Positions 57,701-64,000 of a stretch of DNA of 64,000 nt are shown here, one piece after another. Source of the DNA: Dromaius novaehollandiae. Lineage: Eukaryota > Chordata > Aves > Casuariiformes > Dromaiidae. Where the stretch lies: assembly GCF_036370855.1 (NCBI RefSeq), contig NC_088102.1, forward strand, positions 71,619,601 to 71,683,600, given 5' to 3'. How positions within the stretch are numbered: position 1 is the first letter of the stretch; every line of letters begins with the position of its first letter. The position numbers and the translations under genes are program-made. The notes under the pieces were generated by a model that was not told the DNA's origin, searched no databases, and saw only the letters and a program-made list of their open reading frames with translations.

Positions 57701-60700
57701 TTGAGTAAGTATATCTGCATACGCTAAGAGTTGTGTAGCAAGGTAGATTTATGGATAGAAAGTTGTGTGAGAACAGTGGATTTATAGATGCATGCCTGTC
57801 AGGAAAACAAAGACCAAGATGGCTTTTAGAAAACAAAGGTTTAAAATGAGTTTATCTCCTAACTCATCTACAGCAGGTTTGTGTGTCTTACAGCATGACA
57901 TGGGGGCACTTTGGAGGAATATTTTAATTACTTCCTAATTACATGGCTGTGTGGAGTGTGCTCACCCTCTAGGATGCTAGGCAGACAACTTCCCTGGGGA
58001 TTCAGCTCCCATACTTCAGAAGCAGAGTCCAAAGCCTGCTTCTCACTTGGAAATTTAGGGCATTTAACCACAGTTACAAACAGCTTGTAGGATAAAAATC
58101 AATGCAGCACACTTATTTTTTCTGCCCTCCTTTACAGCAGCTGCCAGCAGTCAAAGGCACTTTTTTTTTCTTTTTTTTTTTTCTTTAGCTCTTAATACTT
58201 ATTCTACAACTTCCCTCCAGTTCCCATGCTTCATTATTACTAAAATATTTATGTGTGGGGAAAAAACACCCCTGATCCTTAGTAATGATCAGAGGTATTG
58301 TCATATTGAGTGTCAGTAATTTCCCAGATCCTGTAATACCACTGCTGCTTTTTGCACAGCAGTTCACTACGGATAGGAGAAATAATGACAGCTGTAGCTG
58401 CTGTAATTGCAGCAAGTTCTGCTAAAACATGTGACTGTACCTCAAGGAAATTATAACCTGTTAACTCAGCATGTGTCCAGGTTTTAGTTTTATATAATAA
58501 GTAGATCTTTCCCTCTGCAACTCCCTCCCTTCTCTAATGTTGCCTGTGGCCTTTTAATAGCTTCTTCTGCACCTTTTCCTCCCCTGAACCTTGAAAGTTT
58601 CTTTGATAGGCAGTCCAAGTGATCCATGGAGGCGCAACTGTGGCAGCCTCCTTTATTGCTAAGATGCTTGCTGAACCAGGATTTTGGGGGGAAGTAGAGA
58701 GGGCTGGTTGATTGTTTTGGAGTTTTCGGTTTGGTTTGGGGGATGAGGGGGTTGCCCAGATTGGAGACATGGTGCTAAATTTGGCCTTAAGTGTTTAAGC
58801 TGCAGTCCATGTGTCAGTGCTGTATGCCATGGTCTGTGTGATGTTAGCGCACAAATGGACAAGAATAAAATCTGGGAGGTAATTGCAAAGGAGCAAATGA
58901 TACTACTTTAACATACCAATTAGCAGCACCAGGAAAGAAAATAGTGGAAAGTTTGTGGCAGTTTAATAGAGGCTTGGAGAAAATATGATTATTTTTTCTT
59001 ACATCATTAATGCTGAGAACGTTTCCATGGTATTTGCATTTGAAATGTCAGCACTGCTGGTTGCTGAACATTCTAGTGTTCTCTGCTGCTAGACAGAAGG
59101 ATTTTATAGTCAGGTGAAATGGCAGAAAATTGGACAGATTCAGAGGTAAGTACAAATAGGGTTTGAAGCAGTTTAATCTGGTGCTTTGTCCATCTTTTTC
59201 TGCCAATTTGAAGTGCATCTTACAGTGGTTTGCTTCTCTGGCTAGATGCTTTCATATTCATTTATGTATCCTCTTAGCCATGTAAGAAAAAAGAAAAACT
59301 CACATTCTTACATCTTTGGCTTTATTTTTTGTGTGATCTATTGACTTTAGTTGTGTGAAAGAGAATCTCAGGGATTCAGAGTTGGAACTTGTATTCTCTG
59401 GAGCTGGAAATCTGGACAGGTTTGGAAAAGAAGACATTTGTCACTTTCTCACTGGGGAAAAGTTCAGCTACATTAGAGAGAACCCCTGACAATGAACAGT
59501 TTGGAGATCTGAAAACTGGGGATCAATTCAGTGGTCAGTCAGCTGCATGGCTCTGTTATTAGTGAGCGTTTATCTCCTCTCTGACCATTCCCTTCCTTTA
59601 GGATGCCATTGAGGCTATTGCTGAAAGTGCTTTCAAAACATCTCTCTACCCTGTTATCCTGTCCTTTGAAAACCACGTGGACTCGTGAGTATCTGGTGCT
59701 TGGGACCAGATGTGGGGGAATTGTTTTCTCTATTCTCCAGAGCAGAAAGTCCACAGACAAGGCCTGCCTGGTTTTAAGTAGCTCCCTGGGTGAGCTTTAG
59801 GACAGTGAAATGAAACACTGGTGGAGATAGCTGAAGTAACTGGGAGTGAGTCAGAGCTGAAAGGTGAGAGGTAAGCTACAGAGTGAGAGCCACCATAACT
59901 GCCTGTCCCCTTAGCTGGGAGTGCAGAGTATGGACAAAAGGGATTAGTCCTGGGGAAGTATTTCAGGATCTGTATAGTTATCTGAGAGAAGATAAGAGAT
60001 TGTTTACCGGGTAGACTATGTGGATCCCAAGGTGGTTGCTCGTGCTAAGCTGCAGATTTGGGCACCTGCTTTCCTACCCACTCCGGTTTGATTTCTTTGT
60101 TTGTTAGACCCAAGCAGCAGGCAAAGATGGCTGAGTACTGCCGAACCATATTTGGAAACATGCTGCTGACAGAGCCACTGGAAAAATACCCAGTAAGTGG
60201 AAGCTGAGGTGGGTATGTGAAGACCTTAGATTAGTGGAGAGATCATTGTGAAAAAACTGATTACTCGTAGTCTTGGAGACTCCACAACAGATACAAGGAT
60301 TGAGACAGGGTGCAGCAGATGAATAAGCCTGGTTTATAGTGGTGAACAGCATGGAAAATGGTGGGAGGACTTCTCAGTCGCAGAGGTTTTCCTAACCACT
60401 TGCCTGATTCTGCTCTTACTTAACAGTCTGTGACTTCAGTGACTTTGGAAACTGAGCCCTAGGTGACCAAGTTGTACCACTTGTATCAAGATGGGTCAGT
60501 GTATTGTGGTACATGGTGCCATTTTAAATGTGTCTGCCAGCACTCACTTTGGAAGGAAAAAGGAACAAGAGTTTAGTGGCATTTTATGCTTTTTCACCAA
60601 TGCTTCTAAATTCCTGTTTCCACCCTGGAAATATTCCCATGCAGGCATAGACAAGCTGGTCAGCAACATGCCTAGCTTTGCACTCAGAAGAGCTGAATAT

Positions 60701-62962
60701 TGCTCCCACTCATCTTGACCCTAGTCATCAGCTTACTTTTACAAGCTGATGACACAGTGACCTCTTTGGTGTCCCCCTTGCTGCCTGTTATTTGTAAATC
60801 AGTGTGCATTCAAAAGGCAGCACCTATGTTCTGTGGAGCGTAAGAGAAGTATTAGAGTAAGGGACTGGAGAGTTGACAAAACCAATTGCAGTGGGATCGT
60901 CCAAGTGTGCAATTCCTTTTGGTTGAGAGACGTTTCCATGCACTAATAAGTAGCCTGAGGAATGGTACTGGGAGGGATAGGAGAGCCAAGTGTTTAAGTT
61001 GTGTCTTTGTGATGAAAATTCAGTATGAAATTTCTCTGTTCCAGTTGAAGCCAGGAGTTCCTCTACCAAGTCCTCAAGATCTCTTAGGGAAAATATTGAT
61101 TAAGAACAAAAAGAACCAATCTATATCTGGAAAAAGACAGAATTCGTTGAAGAAAGGAAGAAACGTAGAACCTGAAATCACCGAGCAGCTGGCCCCTATG
61201 GATGGTGAAGATACAGGTACGTTTGAAGGGAAGATGGACTTGTACAGCAAGATGAGCAAGTCTGCCCCTCTGGAAACCTTCCAGATCAGCCCAATACTAT
61301 CTTGAGGCAAGCTGATACCAGTCATTAATTCAGGCATTTCAAGAAGAAGCATAAACTTGGAAGAGAAATTAAGCCTTCAGAATATTCTCAGAGGCTTCAT
61401 TCCAACCAGTAACAGACCACCAACTTAATTCCCTGCCCATCAACCCTTTGGTCTACTCTGAGGTTTACAGTTGCATGGGTTGGTAGTTCACTGATAGCCT
61501 TGGCTGTTGGTTTTATGGAAGTGTGGATAATTTTTTTACTATCTGTAACTCTCTGATAACCACCTTGAAGTTCTTGAAGGTTTATAAAACCTTCGGTCCC
61601 CACTCTCCTGCTGTCACCTCTTGGGCTCAGGGAATCTAAGACAGAACAGTCAGTTTTCAGTCCCTGTCATAATAGGAGCACATGAAGGGAAGAAAGACGC
61701 CACGACAGAGAACCTGGAAATCAGACATTCAGTCTCACAAATGTGCATAACCCTCAGTGGGGAAAACAGCATGGTGGTTGTGAATCTTGGGCTATGAGGG
61801 AGGCCCCCCAATAAGAATGACTGAGTCTACTGAGTGTGCCAGTCCAGAGTCCGGTCTTTTCATATTTGGATTTGGTTAATAAAGTGGCATGATGGCTCTT
61901 ATTCCTCTGCTTCTTATTCCTGTGTGGCTTGTTTGGGCAGTTTTCCAGAACTCACCATTGCTGGTGGAGTTAGTATTGGGGGTCATGTGCACAATCCACA
62001 ATGTCTTGTCTCAGTGTGCTACTGATGTGGGCTGTGTGTGCTTAGTCTGGGCAGGCGATGTGGCTGAAGAGGAACCAGAGGAAGAGGAGGAACAGCTGGG
62101 AAACCTAGATGAAGAGGAGATTAAAAAGATGCAGTCAGATGAGGTACTGTCACTGCTGTCTCTGTTCCTTTTCTGGTTTCTCTGGGGCCTCACCATCCTG
62201 AATTGAGATTAAATCCCAAATGGGAATGAGCTGTGCTCTGACTGATCAGGGACCTTCCCTCCCCCATGCAACAAGACTGCTGGAGGAGAAACTGAATAAT
62301 ATAAATGATGTTGCAAGCGTATAGGATATGGCAGGAGAGGTATTATTTCCGAGTCTGCCTTTGCTATTCTGCATGAATTGGAGATAATTGTCTGCCTTCA
62401 GGGTGTTTGGAGAGGCTTAGCCTTAGTCTGATAAAAGCTGTTACAGAAATATGAAGTGCAGCTGTTTAAGGGGGATGTAGCTGATCAGCATCCCCTTGAA
62501 GAGAAAATCTATTTCACATTTCCATCTTCCTAGTATCAGTCAGAGAACAGGGCAAACAATGTCCCAGGTTTGTCCCAGACTCCATGTTTTGAGAGGTAAA
62601 AGAGGTGAAGTATTCATCTTGATACCTCTTCATACAAACTGTCTTGGTTTCAGTTTTTGTCTAGCTACCTGGAAGCCCTGCCCCTGCCTACACAGTGCCT
62701 AGAAAATAATTGTAGGACTAAGAAGCCTGAGAAACCAGAGAAACTGGTGTGCTCTGCTCAGAGCAGCCATTGGATTTCTTTGATTGTGAAGCCCAGGTGT
62801 GTTTTGTTTCACTGCTAGGAAAAGTTTCTTCATCTGTCTTCTCTTGGGTTTTGTTTTCTGTCTAGGGCACTGCCGGTTTGGAAGTGACAGCATATGAGGA
62901 AATGTCCAGCCTCGTTAATTATGTCCAACCCATCAAATTTGATTCCTTTGAAGTCTCTTCCC
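33668..62962 (+). CDS. PLCB2: Phospholipase C beta 2 (1-phosphatidylinositol 4,5-bisphosphate phosphodiesterase beta-2), 16 exons, 3' part off window
   Basis: This enzyme hydrolyses PIP2 to IP3 and diacylglycerol at the plasma membrane when activated by Gq-family alpha subunits or G beta-gamma. Family knowledge places it in blood cells and type II taste cells. Sixteen exons join without a frame break into 563 codons plus one base, about half of a family member of roughly 1,185 residues. Order: PH domain about 1-135, EF hands about 140-310, catalytic X half about 312-463, linker, start of Y. Catalytic residues are present: H327 and N328 in SSHNTY, E357 and D359 in VELDCW, H374 in ITHGF, E408 in SFENH. 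H327 and H374 fall at the human PLCB2 positions. The start ATG at 33668 has A at -3 and an in-frame TGA at 33644-33646. Residues such as MSMLSP, FAKIPK and QSDEGTAG fit PLCB2 better than PLCB1, 3 or 4. All introns are GT-AG except intron 11 (GC-AG). Confidence 0.97.
33752..37921 (+). other. PLCB2: PLCB2 intron 1
   Basis: A 4.2-kb GT-AG intron. I see no repeat family or embedded gene. First introns often hold enhancers, but no specific site stands out by eye. Confidence 0.9.
37922..37999 (+). CDS. PLCB2: PLCB2 coding exon 2 (residues 29-54)
   Basis: The 78-base exon lies between a pyrimidine-rich TTGTCAG acceptor and a GTAAGT donor, with phase 0 on both sides. It encodes a PH-domain strand region including VILRVDPKG and LYWTYQNK. 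The block is near-identical to the family sequence, so the borders are secure. Confidence 0.96.
39627..39945 (+). repeat. Purine-rich (GA-rich) tract in PLCB2 intron 2
   Basis: About 320 bases are almost entirely G and A on the plus strand, as irregular GAGAGG, GGGAGA and GGACA units with only scattered C and T. Long purine runs of this kind can form intramolecular triplex DNA. Minus-strand open frames across it are Ser/Pro/Leu artefacts. Confidence 0.92.
40165..40375 (+). mobile_element. CR1 LINE 3'-end fragment in PLCB2 intron 2
   Basis: The stretch begins GAAGTTCAGGTTGGATATTA and continues with GAGTTGCTTAGGGAAGGCTG and TGGAATCTCCA. These are hallmark blocks of the CR1 3' region. It is diverged and truncated. 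Confidence 0.75.
41404..41472 (+). CDS. PLCB2: PLCB2 coding exon 3 (residues 55-77)
   Basis: The 69-base exon lies between a TTGTAG acceptor and a GTAAGT donor, phase 0 on both sides. It encodes [14 protein letters not shown] followed by VGRFAKIPK, the PH-domain loop typical of PLC beta enzymes. Confidence 0.96.
43330..44345 (+). mobile_element. CR1 LINE fragment, 3' part, in PLCB2 intron 3
   Basis: The sequence follows the sauropsid CR1 reverse-transcriptase consensus, with recognisable blocks such as GATCTGTGCTTAGGCCAGTG, GTGAGTAGTGGCATGACAAA, ATAAAATTCAGTACAGATAA and AGAGGAATTGGAAAGG. It continues to a degraded 3' region near 44345. Stops and indels break the frame, so the copy is old and inactive. 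The orientation is the same as PLCB2. Confidence 0.75.
47586..47610 (+). repeat. Poly(C) tract in PLCB2 intron 3
   Basis: Six C, one G, then 17 C. The minus strand is therefore G-rich and able to form a quadruplex. Other C runs lie at about 18930, 19484 and 22567. Confidence 0.9.
47765..47870 (-). mobile_element. CR1 3'-end fragment, reverse orientation, PLCB2 intron 3
   Basis: On the plus strand it reads TAGGGTTGAAAGAGACTGCT, then CAAGTCCAGTCCTCTAG. This is the reverse complement of the CR1 tail, usually GGTTGGAAGGGACCTC followed by TAGTCCA. It is short and diverged. Confidence 0.5.
48665..48692. repeat. Perfect 12-bp inverted repeat, 4-base loop
   Basis: TGCACAGTTAGC at 48665-48676 is the exact reverse complement of 48681-48692, with TAAG between. 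A second small inverted pair (CTTCTT and AAGAAG) follows directly. It lies in PLCB2 intron 3. Confidence 0.9.
50917..51057 (+). CDS. PLCB2: PLCB2 coding exon 4 (residues 78-124)
   Basis: The 141-base exon follows the longest intron of the window (9.4 kb). The acceptor is CTTTTGCAG and the donor is GTATCT, weaker than its neighbours. It encodes the end of the PH domain, including [18 protein letters not shown] and [11 protein letters not shown], a signature of the PLC beta family. Both ends are phase 0. Intron 4 (51058-51531) is short, and I see only unique sequence in it. Confidence 0.96.
51532..51611 (+). CDS. PLCB2: PLCB2 coding exon 5 (residues 125-151, last codon split)
   Basis: The 80-base exon runs from the TTCCCAG acceptor to a GTAAGT donor and ends after two bases of an Ile codon. 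It encodes [15 protein letters not shown] and the segment ending TFLEK, which links the PH domain to the first EF hand. Intron 5 (51612-52241) shows no recognisable element. Confidence 0.95.
52242..52295 (+). CDS. PLCB2: PLCB2 coding exon 6 (residues 151-169, both ends split)
   Basis: The 54-base exon starts with the last base of the split Ile codon and ends two bases into an Asn codon. It encodes [17 protein letters not shown], the start of the EF-hand region. The acceptor is TTTTCACAG and the donor is GTAAGT. Confidence 0.95.
52296..54894 (+). other. PLCB2: PLCB2 intron 6
   Basis: A 2.6-kb GT-AG intron with a short TTG repeat near 53420 and a T20 run at 54390. Nothing else is recognised. 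Confidence 0.9.
54390..54409 (+). repeat. Poly(T) run of 20 in PLCB2 intron 6
   Basis: This is a pure T run. Similar interrupted runs lie at 58161-58185 (intron 11) and 24485-24508 (intergenic). Confidence 0.9.
54895..54970 (+). CDS. PLCB2: PLCB2 coding exon 7 (residues 169-194)
   Basis: The 76-base exon begins with the third base of the split Asn codon and ends in phase 0 at a GTAAGG donor. It encodes [19 protein letters not shown] followed by HLPKGK in the EF-hand region. Just after the donor, an 11-base string ending in TACTAG occurs twice within about 30 bases. Confidence 0.95.
55601..55701 (+). CDS. PLCB2: PLCB2 coding exon 8 (residues 195-228, last codon split)
   Basis: The 101-base exon follows a clean ATTTTCAG acceptor and ends two bases into a His codon at GTAAGT. 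It encodes the EF-hand segment [15 protein letters not shown] through [13 protein letters not shown]. Intron 8 (55702-56391) holds a T-run near 56040 and nothing else recognised. Confidence 0.96.
56392..56558 (+). CDS. PLCB2: PLCB2 coding exon 9 (residues 228-284, both ends split)
   Basis: The 167-base exon encodes the last EF hands, including [25 protein letters not shown] and [12 protein letters not shown]. The acceptor is TTCCCATAG and the donor is GTGAGT after one base of a Gly codon. Intron 9 is only 215 bases. Confidence 0.96.
56774..56920 (+). CDS. PLCB2: PLCB2 coding exon 10 (residues 284-333), start of catalytic X box
   Basis: The 147-base exon encodes [15 protein letters not shown] and ends with [12 protein letters not shown]327 and N328 lie in the last motif. 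In PLC enzymes the equivalent His acts in catalysis and the Asn binds the catalytic calcium. The exon ends after one base of an Ala codon at GTATGG. Intron 10 is 317 bases and unremarkable. Confidence 0.97.
57238..57395 (+). CDS. PLCB2: PLCB2 coding exon 11 (residues 333-385), catalytic X box
   Basis: The 158-base exon encodes [12 protein letters not shown], with the calcium ligands E357 and D359, and [16 protein letters not shown], with the second catalytic His at 374. The reading frame and family alignment fix the 3' border after the Lys codon, where the intron begins GCAAGG rather than GT. No GT in the vicinity keeps the frame with exon 12. Confidence 0.96.
57396..59601 (+). other. PLCB2: PLCB2 intron 11, GC-AG type
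   Basis: A 2.2-kb intron beginning GCAAGG and ending CTTTAG. Apart from interrupted T runs at 58161-58185 it shows no repeat. Frame continuity across it requires the GC donor. Confidence 0.88.
59602..59684 (+). CDS. PLCB2: PLCB2 coding exon 12 (residues 386-413, last codon split)
   Basis: The 83-base exon follows a CCTTTAG acceptor. It encodes [14 protein letters not shown] and [11 protein letters not shown]408 in SFENH is the remaining acidic active-site residue of the X box. The first residue is Asp where the human protein, as I recall it, has Glu. The exon ends in a split Ser codon at GTGAGT. Confidence 0.96.
60108..60192 (+). CDS. PLCB2: PLCB2 coding exon 13 (residues 413-441)
   Basis: The 85-base exon encodes [17 protein letters not shown] and [10 protein letters not shown], a helix and strand of the X half of the TIM barrel. 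The acceptor is TTGTTAG and the donor is GTAAGT in phase 0. Intron 12 (59685-60107) is short and shows nothing notable. Confidence 0.96.
60724..60753. repeat. Perfect 11-bp inverted repeat, 8-base loop
   Basis: GTCATCAGCTT at 60724-60734 pairs with AAGCTGATGAC at 60743-60753. It lies in PLCB2 intron 13. Confidence 0.9.
61045..61216 (+). CDS. PLCB2: PLCB2 coding exon 14 (residues 442-499), end of X domain and start of X-Y linker
   Basis: The 172-base exon encodes [16 protein letters not shown] and ILIKNKKNQ, the closing strand of the X half. A Lys/Arg-rich stretch then leads into the linker ([12 protein letters not shown]), which ends PMDGEDTG. This linker part is not well conserved in the family. 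The donor is GTACGT after one base of a codon. Confidence 0.94.
62046..62143 (+). CDS. PLCB2: PLCB2 coding exon 15 (residues 499-531), acidic X-Y linker
   Basis: The 98-base exon follows a TGCTTAG acceptor. It encodes VWAGDV, a run of Glu residues ([10 protein letters not shown]), then [15 protein letters not shown]. In PLC beta enzymes this acidic linker is autoinhibitory, occluding the active site until the enzyme is pressed onto the membrane. The WAG and [13 protein letters not shown] blocks identify the PLCB2 paralogue. The donor is GTACTG. Intron 14 (61217-62045) shows no repeat that I recognise. Confidence 0.95.
62866..62962 (+). CDS. PLCB2: PLCB2 coding exon 16 (residues 532-564, last codon split), start of Y domain
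   Basis: The 97-base exon follows a TGTCTAG acceptor. It encodes [20 protein letters not shown] and DSFEVSS, entering the Y half of the barrel. The borders used here give the family-length exon. The last 25 bases, the GTAAGT donor and the start of the intron are copied in tandem 45 bases downstream, giving a second in-frame donor. Exon 17 is not in the window. Confidence 0.92.
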
Positions 62963-63029
62963 GTAAGTTAGACTCCAGCCCTTTTGATTCCTTTGAAGTC
63001 TCTTCCCGTAAGTTAGACTCCAGCCCTTT
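62938..63029 (+). repeat. 45-bp tandem duplication spanning the exon 16 splice donor
   Basis: The sequence matches itself at an offset of 45 bases with no mismatch over 47 positions (62938-62984 against 62983-63029). Each copy carries the end of exon 16 and the donor CCCGTAAGTTAG. The perfect identity points to a recent event or an assembly artefact. Confidence 0.93.
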
Positions 63030-64000
63030 CAGGGTCCTGAGTATTTCCATTTGACCAGGGAAGGCATGCTTCAGATGTCTGTGTTCTCCAGCTGACTTTG
63101 TCATTTGCTTTAACCTATTTTCTGCCATCTTCTCTCTCTATCACAAGACATGTATTATCCACATGCACTTCCCTTCCATCCTTCTCCCTGTAGTAAGGAA
63201 TTGGTAAGGAGAAGATAGGGATGCGTCAGATGTGGCTCTCAGTTATACAAGTGAGAATGAAAGGAAATAGTCTAGAGGTAAATGATGTCTCTGTGGACTT
63301 GCTTTCCTGTTTCTGAGGGCAGGACTGAGCCCAGCCTTTCTTAATGTTTGTGACTGGCCTTCCTCTTCCACGGCGATTAGGACCCTGGCTGGTGACAGAG
63401 AGGAGTGCATCTGAAATCTTGAAAATGCACCCAGTTTCTTAATACACAATAGATTCCTCTAAGCAGTTCCCAAAATAGGGCCTAGCTCTGAGTGAGCTGG
63501 ATTCAATGATGATTACCAAAAAAAAAAAAAAAAAGAGAGAGAGAGAGAGAGGAAGTAAGTAAGTAAGGGAATGGAAAAGGAGAAACTTGATGAAATAGCA
63601 AACTGTGCAAAACTTTGCTTCGAATATTGGGATTCACTTGGAACTAAAACTCCAGGTAGAAGCTGTTCTCCAAATTTCAATAGAATCCAGGAAGAGATGG
63701 GCATAAATCCTTATGATTTAAGCTCTACCTAAGCAATTATAAATGTACAGTTCAGAGAACCAGTGTGGAGCCGTGTATGTCATAGTGCATAGCCTGGCAC
63801 TAAAAGGTGAATTCTTTCATATGCACACATGCCTTTGCAAGCCAGTCCTGTCTGTATTCCATGAAGTTCCTGTCCTATAGCAAACAACTGTTCTCTCCCC
63901 AGTAAACATAAATAACCTTTTATGGAACATAGTTCCTCAGTCCCATCACAAGGGACCAGAGAAAGATAAATTGCCTTGATAAGAAAATAGTACCTGGTAG
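62963..64000 (+). other. PLCB2: PLCB2 intron 16, running off the window
   Basis: It starts with GTAAGT, then the duplicated copy of the exon 16 end and donor, then unique sequence and a compound A/GA/AAGT repeat. No sequence resembling exon 17 of the family appears before the edge. Confidence 0.85.
63518..63568 (+). repeat. A17, (GA)n and (AAGT)n compound repeat in PLCB2 intron 16
   Basis: A 17-base A run is followed by about nine GA units and four AAGT units. Confidence 0.93.

Noticed and set aside
63130-64000. PLCB2 exon 17
   Set aside because: The pyrimidine-rich stretch ending CTGTAG at about 63194 is followed by TAAGGAATTGG, which does not encode the family sequence; no other candidate is seen.

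Overview
The window reads as a piece of a vertebrate nuclear genome, most likely from a sauropsid and probably a bird. The evidence is long introns with GT-AG borders, one strong CpG island, and several worn CR1 LINE fragments of the bird/turtle/crocodile type. I saw no Alu-, B1- or L1-like sequence. There is no bacterial gene structure, CRISPR array or rRNA.

Two protein-coding genes can be supported. On the minus strand, inside a CpG island at about 17.85-19.04 kb, lies a single-exon gene for a 151-residue INAF-motif membrane protein (INAFM2), at 18178-18633. On the plus strand, the first 16 coding exons of phospholipase C beta 2 (PLCB2) run from 33668 to 62962. They keep one continuous reading frame of 563 codons plus one base. 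They encode the PH domain, the EF hands, the whole catalytic X half, the acidic X-Y linker and the first residues of the Y half. The rest of PLCB2 lies beyond the right edge. The two genes are arranged head to head about 15 kb apart. This matches the order I recall for human 15q15.1 (PLCB2, INAFM2, CCDC9B).

Layout: 1-15.8 kb has no recognisable exon. It holds CR1 remnants, a CpG-dense patch with two CRE-like sites near 3.9 kb, and simple repeats. About 15.8-18.18 kb is the probable INAFM2 3' untranslated region. 19.1-33.5 kb is the divergent intergenic space, with a four-copy 30-bp minisatellite and a CR1 fragment. 33.5-64 kb is PLCB2. Its intron 2 carries a 320-base purine tract, its intron 3 carries the largest CR1 copy, and introns 4-15 are short to medium.

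The most notable points are: (i) a 45-bp tandem duplication that copies the exon 16 splice donor exactly and would add 15 in-frame codons if the second donor is used; (ii) a GC-AG intron inside the catalytic X domain; (iii) an upstream ORF whose stop overlaps the INAFM2 start as ATGA; and (iv) the adjacency of homologues of Drosophila norpA (PLC beta) and inaF (TRP channel partner), two genes of one signalling pathway. No wholly new system was found.
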